DNA of 8,057 nt from positions 1 through 8,057 of the forward strand of contig JAFNZQ010000183.1 in NCBI GenBank assembly GCA_017382775.1, read 5' to 3'. Of the stretch, positions 1 through 5,572 are shown in pieces. A program made the position numbers and the translations under genes. Numbering within the stretch: position 1 is the first letter of the stretch; the number at the start of each line of letters is the position of its first letter. Origin of the DNA: Spirochaetaceae bacterium (lineage in GTDB: Bacteria; Spirochaetota; Spirochaetia; Treponematales; Treponemataceae). The notes under the pieces were generated by a model that was not told where the DNA came from, ran no database searches, and saw nothing but the letters and a program-made list of their open reading frames with translations.

Positions 1-6
1 TATAAT
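1..6 (+). promoter_or_regulatory. Possible -10 box (TATAAT) of the RecG-like fragment
   Basis: A consensus TATAAT lies at the extreme edge. It is 19 nt before a GAGGTGAGG ribosome-binding site (26-34) and 31 nt before the likely TTG start at 38. The -35 would fall outside the window, so the call rests on the -10 and its spacing alone. Confidence 0.3.
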
Positions 7-7
7 A

Positions 8-274
8 TTGGCAGAACAACGAAAAGAGGTGAGGGAATTGCTGACGTGGGAGTCTCCCGTGTCCGCCATGCGGGGCGTAGGTGCCGCACGGCAGGCCGCG
101 CTTGCATCCCTGGGAATCGGATGCGTACGGGATCTGCTGTACCACATCCCCCGGGGATACCAGTGCCGTGGGAACGTAAAGACCATCGCCGAAGCGGCGA
201 TCACCGAAATGTTGGAAGAAAAGCTTGACTTATCCGCCCAGGTTGTAAGCACCAAAGAAGAGGAGGATGAATAA
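8..274 (+). CDS. Chimeric 88-aa frame: RecG-like N-terminus joined to an unrelated C-terminal tail
   Basis: Residues 18-60 or so resemble the start of ATP-dependent DNA helicase RecG: a MRGVGAARQAALASLGI helix-hairpin-helix-like segment followed by DLLYHIPRGYQ and a TIAEA segment, which in RecG leads into the wedge domain. Everything after that is missing. The last 24 or so residues (ITEMLEEKLDLSAQVVSTKE then an acidic end) do not look like RecG. Composition changes with the protein: by hand count G+C is 73% in 61-120 and 58% in 121-180, against 35% in 301-360. In its RecG part the better start is TTG at 38, preceded by GAGGTGAGG (26-34). The stop overlaps the next gene by 8 nt, as a genuine upstream operon member would. 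The tail may be the end of cdaA, which commonly precedes ybbR, but that is inferred from position. This is probably a contig-end or library chimera, not a functional protein. Confidence 0.6.
   Translation: MAEQRKEVRELLTWESPVSAMRGVGAARQAALASLGIGCVRDLLYHIPRGYQCRGNVKTIAEAAITEMLEEKLDLSAQVVSTKEEEDE
261..266 (+). promoter_or_regulatory. Shine-Dalgarno AGGAGG that questions the ybbR start
   Basis: A perfect AGGAGG directly abuts the ATG at 267, which is too close for use with that codon. It lies 9 nt before an in-frame TTG at 276, a usable spacing. Either TTG 276 is the true start (protein 3 residues shorter), or ATG 267 is served by the weaker AAGAAG at 255-260. Confidence 0.6.
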
Positions 275-1217
275 TTTGGCTGAACGTTCTTTTTTTTCCT
301 GGATTACAAATAATTGGTTGCCGAAAATCATCTGTCTCTTAATTGCCATAATCCTGTTCTTGGTGTACCGAACAACCTCTTTATCAACTCGAAAAATTAA
401 CATAGCCATCGACGCCGTTCATACCGAAAAATATATTCCGGTGAATGCATATACGAAGACCATGGTGGTGGAAATTCGCGGTGAATCGGAAAAAATTATG
501 AACATTACCGATAGGGAGGTCAAAGCCTTTATCGATTTCAGCGAATGCAAGGGAGAAGGTCCCGCAAATATGGATATCCATGTTCGGTTTTCTCCTGCTG
601 TACAGTTAATTGATCCCATTGAAGTGATTACTTCATTGGAAACGGTTTACGTTGTGGTTGAGAAACGGGCTTTTGCGGATGTCAATATCGATCTTCAACT
701 TTTCGGTGCCGTTGCGGGAGGATACCAACTTGCTTCCCATTCGGTAACGCCGGAAGTTGTTCACGTTTCCGGTCCGCAATCCATTGTGGATAATTTAAAC
801 GGTCATCTGCACATAAATTACGACATTACAGGTCAGCGATACAGTTTTAGCAACAATGTGGATATAGCTGACTTTTTGGATCCGGATTCAAATCTTACCG
901 TGGTATCAACCGGTGTTTTGGAAATTTCAGCGAAAATCGAACCCATAGTCATTCGTGAATCCTTTAAAAACTTACATGTCACCTTTGTGGGACTTGCCGA
1001 AAAGTTTAACTTGACACAACTCACTCCGGTTAATTTGGAAATTGAAAGCATCAAAGAAACCATGGAATCTTTTTCGGCGGGAATGATTACAATCGTAGCC
1101 GATTGTTCAGCGATAAACGGTTCCGGAGATTTCGATTTGCCCCTTAAAATTGATTTGCCGGATGGAGTGGTTTTGTTTTCTCCCGAGCGTCCCGTTGTAA
1201 AGGTGCATGTAGAATAA
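267..1217 (+). CDS. ybbR: YbbR-like domain protein (CdaR-type), membrane anchored
   Basis: This 316-residue protein has one N-terminal transmembrane helix (about residues 18-35, WLPKIICLLIAIILFLVYR). The rest is a long beta-rich extracytoplasmic part made of YbbR-like repeats, seen as recurring units around residues 45-125, 130-215 and 220-315. Segments such as VHVSGPQSIVDNL are typical of the family. In Firmicutes the YbbR protein CdaR partners the membrane diadenylate cyclase CdaA and modulates c-di-AMP synthesis. The location immediately after the remnant of an upstream gene and before acpS fits the cdaA-ybbR order, but cdaA itself is not visible. The gene overlaps the preceding frame by 8 nt and acpS by 1 nt. 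The start is uncertain: ATG 267, or TTG 276 with a better-spaced AGGAGG. The family call is fairly sure; the c-di-AMP role here is inferred. Confidence 0.85.
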   Translation: MNNLAERSFFSWITNNWLPKIICLLIAIILFLVYRTTSLSTRKINIAIDAVHTEKYIPVNAYTKTMVVEIRGESEKIMNITDREVKAFIDFSECKGEGPANMDIHVRFSPAVQLIDPIEVITSLETVYVVVEKRAFADVNIDLQLFGAVAGGYQLASHSVTPEVVHVSGPQSIVDNLNGHLHINYDITGQRYSFSNNVDIADFLDPDSNLTVVSTGVLEISAKIEPIVIRESFKNLHVTFVGLAEKFNLTQLTPVNLEIESIKETMESFSAGMITIVADCSAINGSGDFDLPLKIDLPDGVVLFSPERPVVKVHVE

Positions 1218-1579
1218 TGGCAGTTTTGGGAATTGGTGTGGATATGGCTAAAATTTCCCGTTTCGAAAAATGGGCTAAATCCGACGGTATACTTCACCGT
1301 TTTTTTTCCCATGAGGAAATGGAAATTTTTAAGAAGAAAAATTTTCCCTCCCAAAGTATTGCGGGACGTTTTGCCGCAAAAGAGGCCTTCATCAAGGCAA
1401 CGGGTTTTTCGGGCCAATTAAGAAACATCTCGGTTGTTGCCGATAATGTAGGAAGACCGGAAATAATCTTGAGGGAAAATGCTTCATCCCGGTTTTCCGA
1501 ATTAAATGATAAAAAGTTTTTTGTCAGTATTTCCCATGATGGTGATTATGCTGTGGCATTTGTAGTTTTGACAGATTAG
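1217..1579 (+). CDS. acpS: Holo-[acyl-carrier-protein] synthase
   Basis: AcpS transfers the 4'-phosphopantetheine of coenzyme A to a serine of apo-acyl carrier protein, activating it for fatty acid synthesis in the cytoplasm. At 120 residues it has the usual length. The opening GIGVDMAKISRF carries the metal-binding Asp (D9). FAAKEAFIKA (residues 52-61) carries the second metal ligand Glu (E56), and SISHDGDYAVAFV near the end matches the family's C-terminal signature. MAKISRF replaces the more usual IVEIERF, a mild divergence. The ATG shares its A with the ybbR stop (TAATG at 1215-1219), with only a distant, weak AAAGGTG upstream, so translation is probably coupled to ybbR. The next gene follows after 8 nt. 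Identification is secure. Confidence 0.96.
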   Translation: MAVLGIGVDMAKISRFEKWAKSDGILHRFFSHEEMEIFKKKNFPSQSIAGRFAAKEAFIKATGFSGQLRNISVVADNVGRPEIILRENASSRFSELNDKKFFVSISHDGDYAVAFVVLTD

Positions 1580-1587
1580 GAGATAAA

Positions 1588-2493
1588 ATGGCAGAGGAAA
1601 AAGAAAACGGGGAACTTCAGTCCGCAACCTATTTCTCAAAGCAAAAAATCAGTTGTCCGTTATGCGGTGCTTCTGTTGTACGAGAAGATTTGCTTACCGG
1701 TAGTGGGCGAATTATCGCAGGGGATTTAAGTGACGAGTTGCGCCGTTATTACGAGCCTTCAAAAAAAACGGGAATTGTCTATCCTTTCTTGTACTCGGTT
1801 GAAATTTGTCCCGAATGTGGATTTGCAATGATGTGTTCCGATTTTGAAAGGGTGAAAAAATCGGAAGTGGAACACATCAAACCCAAAATTGACAAAATTG
1901 TGGAAAATACGGAAAAAATTTTCCCATATTTCAAATGTGAAGGTAAGCGTGATCTTTTCGATGGTGCCGCGGCCTATTATATTGCCTTACAGTGTTATGA
2001 TTTGATGTCTGCCAATTTTTCCCCCACAATCAAAAAGGGCATTGTGTGTTTACGCCTCGCTTGGATTTGCGATGAGCTTAACAACAAAATTCCCCAACGC
2101 AACTATGATTTTATCCGCGATTCCTTTTACAGAAAATCCGAATTCTTTTACGATTTAGCCCTTACCTATGAGACCATCGGAGAAGAAAAAATCAACAACA
2201 TAATTTCTTATGGTCCGGATACGGATAAAAATTATGGATTCGATGGTGTGCAATACCTTTCAGCCCTTTTGACTTATAAATACGGTCGCCGGGAAGATTT
2301 GGTGGAACGAACTCGAATAATCGAAAGGAAAAAAACAATGTTGGCAAAACTTTTTGGTTTGGGTAAAACTTCAAAAAGTAAGCCGGGACCTCTTCTGAAT
2401 TTAGCCCGTGATTTATACAATAATTTGAAAAAAGAACTGCAAAATGCTCGCAGTATTGATGAAGAAGCCTTTGCCGACTTGGATTTGGAATGA
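1588..2493 (+). CDS. DUF2225 family protein with two CxxC motifs
   Basis: This 301-residue soluble protein resembles the DUF2225 family, whose function is not established. Near the N-terminus CPLC (C23, C26) and later CPECGFA (C74, C77) form two Cys pairs about 50 residues apart, suggesting one zinc-ribbon-like site. The stretch VYPFLYSVEICPECGFAMM is the family's hallmark. From about residue 118 to 230 the sequence is helical, with a pattern like tetratricopeptide repeats (AAAYYIALQCYDLM, then IVCLRLAWICDELN, then FFYDLALTYETIG). The end is charged and helical. There is no signal peptide or membrane helix. A good AGGAG (1578-1582) overlaps the acpS stop and sits 5 nt before the ATG. The stop overlaps truA by 4 nt. 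The context is housekeeping, possibly as a metal-dependent scaffold; no reaction can be assigned. Confidence 0.85.
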   Translation: MAEEKENGELQSATYFSKQKISCPLCGASVVREDLLTGSGRIIAGDLSDELRRYYEPSKKTGIVYPFLYSVEICPECGFAMMCSDFERVKKSEVEHIKPKIDKIVENTEKIFPYFKCEGKRDLFDGAAAYYIALQCYDLMSANFSPTIKKGIVCLRLAWICDELNNKIPQRNYDFIRDSFYRKSEFFYDLALTYETIGEEKINNIISYGPDTDKNYGFDGVQYLSALLTYKYGRREDLVERTRIIERKKTMLAKLFGLGKTSKSKPGPLLNLARDLYNNLKKELQNARSIDEEAFADLDLE

Positions 2494-3242
2494 GAAATAT
2501 CGCCCTTACCGTTTCATATGACGGAACGAATTTTTCCGGATGGCAAATTCAACAGGGGTTGCGAACCGTTCAAGGCGAAATTGAAAATGCCTTGGAAAAA
2601 ATTCATAAACAAAAAACCTCCGTCGCCGGTTCTGGAAGGACCGATGCCGGAGTTCATGCCCTGGGACAGGTTGCGAGTTTTTTCTCTCCCGTGGATTCAA
2701 TTCCCGCTGAAAATTACCTTCCGGCACTTAATTCCATACTACCTAAGGATGTACGTATTTTGGATTCTCGACAGGTAGCCGAGGATTTCCATCCACGTTT
2801 CAGTGCCACATCTCGAACATATCGTTATTTTTTTCATTGCGGCGTTCCCTTTGCCCATGAAACGGGATACTGCTGGCAGTTGCATTTTCATCCCGATTTA
2901 AATCGTCTAAACAAAATGTCGGAATTTCTTCATGGGGAGAAGGATTTCGCCACTTTTACAGCGGCAGGTGATAAAAGTGAAAGTACCTTTCGATTTGTGG
3001 AAAGTGCCTCTTTCTTCCCACTGGGAAACAAAATCGTTTTTGAAATTACGGCAAACGCCTTTCTGTGGAAGATGATTCGCTCCATCGTTGGTACAATGAT
3101 GGACATTGAAAAGAAAAAATTGCCACCACAGGAATTTTTACGCATTTTAGAATCCGCGAATCGCAAGAATGCCGGACAAACGGCACCGCCTCACGGACTC
3201 TTCCTATACAGAATTTCCTATGATGGCATTAAACGGCACTGA
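2490..3242 (+). CDS. truA: tRNA pseudouridine(38-40) synthase
   Basis: TruA isomerises uridines 38, 39 and 40 in the anticodon stem-loop of many tRNAs to pseudouridine. The 250-residue length is normal. The N-terminus (LTVSYDGTNFSGWQIQ, residues 6-21) and the catalytic loop GSGRTDAGVHALGQVASF (47-64, nucleophile Asp D52) are canonical. So are HPRFSATSRTYRYF (101-114) and the late FLWKMIRSIVG segment. All expected conserved blocks are present, so the enzyme should be active. The ATG overlaps the previous stop (ATGA at 2490-2493) and no strong Shine-Dalgarno is visible, which points to translational coupling. It is the last gene of the plus-strand operon. Its stop lies 2 bp from the stop of the oppositely oriented symporter, so any terminator must lie inside that gene. 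Confidence 0.97.
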   Translation: MRNIALTVSYDGTNFSGWQIQQGLRTVQGEIENALEKIHKQKTSVAGSGRTDAGVHALGQVASFFSPVDSIPAENYLPALNSILPKDVRILDSRQVAEDFHPRFSATSRTYRYFFHCGVPFAHETGYCWQLHFHPDLNRLNKMSEFLHGEKDFATFTAAGDKSESTFRFVESASFFPLGNKIVFEITANAFLWKMIRSIVGTMMDIEKKKLPPQEFLRILESANRKNAGQTAPPHGLFLYRISYDGIKRH

Positions 3243-3244
3243 AA

Positions 3245-4426
3245 TCAGTTGGATTTTGACATATCGGCCAAGCCGTGTTTGTCTGCATAACCTGTAAGCA
3301 TCAATGTAAGAGCGCCGTCTCCGGTGACGTTACAAGCGGTTCCGAAACTGTCTTGCAGGGCAAAAATTGCCAAAATCAATGCGGTTCCGGCATCGTCAAA
3401 GCCCAAAACGGAAGTTACAATTCCCAAAGAAGCCATAACGGTTCCGCCGGGAACTCCGGGAGCACCCACGGCAAAAACACCCAACAATACGCAGAACAAA
3501 ATCATTGTACCCACTGACGGTAAGGATCCGTACAGCATCAAATTGATTGCCATACAGAAGAATACTTCGGTAAGAACAGAGCCGCAAAGGTGAATGTTGG
3601 CGAAAAGGGGAATTCCAAAATCGATCATGTCTTTTCGCAAAACCTTTGATTTATGGGCACATTCCAAAGCAACCGACAAGGTTGCGGCGGAGGACATTGT
3701 TCCCACAGCAGTGAGATAGGCCGGAAGATAGTGTTTGAAAACTTCCACGGGATTTTTGCCGGAATATACTCCCGCAATCAAATAGAGAACGGCCATCCAA
3801 ACAAAATGACCTACGATGACAATGGCAATAATTTGCAAAAATGCGGGAAGTTGTTGAGTAACGGTTCCATCATAACTTAAACAGGTGAAAGTTCCAAAGA
3901 TGTAGAAAGGCAAAATGGGAATGATAATTTTCTTAACGATGTCCAAAACAATCTTTTGGAATTCTTGCAATAAAGTTATCATTGTGGTGGATTTTGTCCA
4001 TGTGGCTGCAAGTCCCAAAAGCAAACTCAATGCCAAAGCGGACATAACAGGCATTATTTGGGGAATACCCAAGGCAAAAATATCGGCGGGCAAAGACTTA
4101 ACCGATGCGTCCGATGCAATGGACAGGTTGGGGATGATGACATATCCGCAAACCGTGCTTAAAAATGCAGCCAGAACACTGGAAGCGTAAGCGATAATCA
4201 CCGCCACACCCAATAATTTTGTTGCATTCTGTCCCAATGTGGTAATTGAAGGTGCAATAAATCCGATTACGATTAACGGAACGCAGAACATAATTACCTG
4301 TCCCATTATGTTTTTAATGGGAATCAAAATTTTTAAAACCGACTCGTTCACCAGGAGTCCTACAATTACACCTAGGACTATTCCCAGCAAAAGTCTGAAA
4401 GGTAAACTTGAAAACAATTTTTTCAT
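3245..4426 (-). CDS. DAACS-family amino acid/dicarboxylate:cation symporter, divergent substrate site
   Basis: A 393-residue, strongly hydrophobic inner-membrane carrier of the glutamate/aspartate transporter (GltPh, DAACS) fold. Recognisable parts are an N-terminal FRLLLGIVLGVIVGLL helix, a serine-rich hairpin-1 tip (SSAATL, 245-250), the TM7 region NIHLCGS (277-283), hairpin 2 (GAPGVPGG, 321-328) and the TM8 block DSFGTACNVTGD (359-370). The family co-transports amino acids or C4-dicarboxylates with Na+ or H+. Two signatures deviate. TM7 normally reads NMDGT, and the TM8 arginine that binds the acidic side chain of the substrate (D-M-x-R-T in GltPh) is Gly362 here. A neutral substrate is therefore more likely than glutamate, by inference. 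The ATG at 4426 is chosen because GGAGG lies 5 nt upstream; a longer in-frame start at 4477 would lie inside the promoter. The gene seems to be transcribed alone. Confidence 0.9.
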   Translation of the reverse strand: MKKLFSSLPFRLLLGIVLGVIVGLLVNESVLKILIPIKNIMGQVIMFCVPLIVIGFIAPSITTLGQNATKLLGVAVIIAYASSVLAAFLSTVCGYVIIPNLSIASDASVKSLPADIFALGIPQIMPVMSALALSLLLGLAATWTKSTTMITLLQEFQKIVLDIVKKIIIPILPFYIFGTFTCLSYDGTVTQQLPAFLQIIAIVIVGHFVWMAVLYLIAGVYSGKNPVEVFKHYLPAYLTAVGTMSSAATLSVALECAHKSKVLRKDMIDFGIPLFANIHLCGSVLTEVFFCMAINLMLYGSLPSVGTMILFCVLLGVFAVGAPGVPGGTVMASLGIVTSVLGFDDAGTALILAIFALQDSFGTACNVTGDGALTLMLTGYADKHGLADMSKSN

Positions 4427-4431
4427 ACAAT

Positions 4432-4436
4432 CCTCC
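4432..4436 (-). promoter_or_regulatory. Ribosome-binding site deciding the symporter start
   Basis: GGAGG on the minus strand, 5 nt before the ATG at 4426. It supports this start over the upstream in-frame ATG at 4477, which overlaps the -35 box. Confidence 0.85.
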
Positions 4437-4440
4437 GTAA

Positions 4441-4456
4441 GATACAATATTGTATC
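4441..4456. promoter_or_regulatory. Perfect 16-bp palindrome over the -10 box (putative operator)
   Basis: GATACAATATTGTATC is identical to its reverse complement. It covers the whole -10 element of the symporter promoter and the expected transcription start. A dimeric repressor bound here would occlude RNA polymerase. The regulator is unknown and none is encoded nearby. No second copy was noticed in the window. Confidence 0.55.
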
Positions 4457-4477
4457 ACACATTTGAAGAATTGTCAA
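4449..4477 (-). promoter_or_regulatory. Sigma70-type promoter of the symporter gene
   Basis: Reading the minus strand, a consensus -35 TTGACA (4472-4477) is followed by exactly 17 nt and a -10 TACAAT (4449-4454). The predicted start of transcription is near 4442, giving a leader of about 16 nt that contains the GGAGG. The -10 lies inside the palindrome at 4441-4456. Confidence 0.8.
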
Positions 4478-4492
4478 GGGGAAAGGGGATGG

Positions 4493-4516
4493 AATCCGGC
4501 AGATAAATACCGGATT
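4493..4516. repeat. Inverted repeat in the glycosidase-symporter intergenic region
   Basis: Arms AATCCGG (4493-4499) and CCGGATT (4510-4516) enclose a 10-nt loop. On the plus strand the right arm runs into a T tract, the shape of a weak intrinsic terminator. On the minus strand, where both flanking genes lie, the T tract precedes the stem as an A tract instead. A role as the terminator of the minus-strand glycosidase is thus only possible. Confidence 0.5.
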
Positions 4517-4531
4517 TTTATCTATTTATCT
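4501..4531. repeat. Second inverted repeat, interleaved with the first
   Basis: AGATAAATA (4501-4509) and TATTTATCT (4523-4531) form a 9-bp AT-rich stem around a 13-nt loop. The left arm is the loop of the 4493-4516 hairpin and the right arm covers the end and stop codon of the glycosidase gene. The two stems interleave, and the 1-nt link between them is too short for both to form as a simple pseudoknot, so they should be mutually exclusive. Confidence 0.4.
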
Positions 4532-5523
4532 CCTGCTTCCAGCAATTTCCAAATTTCCGGATCTTCCAAGCCCGTTCGCCAAAAACCGGTGGCAGTAATT
4601 CCGTACTTTTTGTATATCTTGCTCCGCGCATGAATGGATTCCACATCATCGTAAAAAAGTGTTACGTTGGCCGTTACAGTCCATTTTATGTAGGAAATTC
4701 CGTCTTTGCGTTGTGGTGGCGACAAATTTTGTTCTTCAATGATTCGTTGGGCAGAAGTGAGTTTGTAGGCTCCCCGTGATGTGTCATCGGACCAAGCACG
4801 GCCGTAAAAGGGCTGTCCCATTACCAATTTTTCGGGGGGAATAACGGATGCGGCATAGGCTGCAACCTTATCGCACCAGGAGAGGGAAGCCACAGGGCCG
4901 GGTTTGCTACCGGACCAATGTTCGTCATAGGCCATGACAAACAACTTGTCTGCCATTTTCACAATTTGATTATAGTCGTAAAGGTCGGTTTTCAATTTTC
5001 GGATGCGAGCAGGAATGGCCAAACTGAAAATTTTACCGGAAGGCAGCCGACGGCGTAGCTCTTTCAAAAATGAATGTAAATTTGCCTTATCCTCTTGCAG
5101 AACGTACTCAAAATCAATTTGTACTCCGTCGAAATTCTTTGAAGCCTCTACGATACTTCGGATGAAGGCCTTCCGCAATGGATACTTGGGATTTAGCATA
5201 AAATGGGTGGATGTATGATTTGTGTCGGCAATAACCAGGTGAATGCGACCTTTGAATCGTTTCAACTTTTCCACGGAAGGAACTCCCACCAACTGTCCCT
5301 TTGTTCCCACAGTGGCACCGAAATAGCAAACATCTGTTGCGCCGCAGTTTTCGTCAAAAAGATCTTCCTTTCCATCAAGAACGTATGTCCACAATTCGTT
5401 AAAAGGAATTTTCTCCACCAGTGTATCTTGAGATAATTCTTTTACAGATGCGATGGTGTCATCGGCGAAGGAAAAATTAAAAAATGAGAAAAATATCAAT
5501 AAAAAGATAATTTTTACTTTCAT
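4522..5523 (-). CDS. Secreted glycoside hydrolase family 18-type protein (YaaH/SleL-like catalytic domain)
   Basis: A 333-residue exported protein. Residues 1-20 form a signal peptide (Lys-containing start, a run of Phe, Leu and Ile, and a likely cleavage after FSFA). The remainder is a single GH18-type TIM barrel with no LysM or other wall-binding module. The catalytic strand reads FDGVQIDFEYV (131-141): D132, D137 and the presumed acid/base E139. Later barrel signatures are VMAYDEHWSGSKPGPVASL, VMGQPFYGRAW and a C-terminal ATGFWRTGLEDPEIW. In spore-formers close relatives cut cortex peptidoglycan; others cut chitin or N-acetylglucosamine polymers. Here a periplasmic or surface role in cell-wall turnover or glycan digestion is inferred. 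No Shine-Dalgarno precedes the ATG. It lies 49 nt after the kinase gene and may be read through from it. The family assignment is firm; the substrate is unknown. Confidence 0.88.
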   Translation of the reverse strand: MKVKIIFLLIFFSFFNFSFADDTIASVKELSQDTLVEKIPFNELWTYVLDGKEDLFDENCGATDVCYFGATVGTKGQLVGVPSVEKLKRFKGRIHLVIADTNHTSTHFMLNPKYPLRKAFIRSIVEASKNFDGVQIDFEYVLQEDKANLHSFLKELRRRLPSGKIFSLAIPARIRKLKTDLYDYNQIVKMADKLFVMAYDEHWSGSKPGPVASLSWCDKVAAYAASVIPPEKLVMGQPFYGRAWSDDTSRGAYKLTSAQRIIEEQNLSPPQRKDGISYIKWTVTANVTLFYDDVESIHARSKIYKKYGITATGFWRTGLEDPEIWKLLEAGDK

Positions 5524-5529
5524 AACAGT

Positions 5530-5558
5530 ATTATCGACAGAAATTCTTTACGAGTTTA
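5530..5558 (-). promoter_or_regulatory. Weak candidate promoter of the glycosidase gene, possibly leaderless
   Basis: On the minus strand, GATAAT (5530-5535) lies 6 nt before the ATG at 5523. A poor -35 TAAACT (5553-5558) lies 17 nt further upstream. Transcription would start at about the A of the ATG, giving a leaderless message, consistent with the missing Shine-Dalgarno. Only three of six -35 bases match consensus. Confidence 0.25.
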
Positions 5559-5572
5559 CGTTCTGCAAGGAA

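Noticed and set aside
221..226. HindIII site (AAGCTT) as the cloning junction of the chimeric frame
   Set aside because: Sequence just upstream of it (about 203-220) already looks AT-rich and unlike RecG, so the join is more likely nearer 190-205.
833..1417. 194-aa minus-strand open frame across ybbR and acpS
   Set aside because: It lies antisense to two well-supported genes, has no recognisable domain or ribosome-binding site, and its composition follows the complementary codons.
3265..3275. CGGC-CAA-GCCG as a terminator for truA
   Set aside because: A 4-bp stem with a tight loop and no continuous T run. It lies inside the symporter coding region and is too weak to call.
4427..4477. N-terminal extension of the symporter to an ATG at 4477
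   Set aside because: The extra 17 residues would be encoded by the promoter and operator, while GGAGG precedes the ATG at 4426 and the family-like helix begins there.
5547..5560. Direct repeat TTTACG-AG-TTTACG between kinase and glycosidase genes
   Set aside because: Two 6-bp copies in an AT-rich gap are expected by chance and match no known site.
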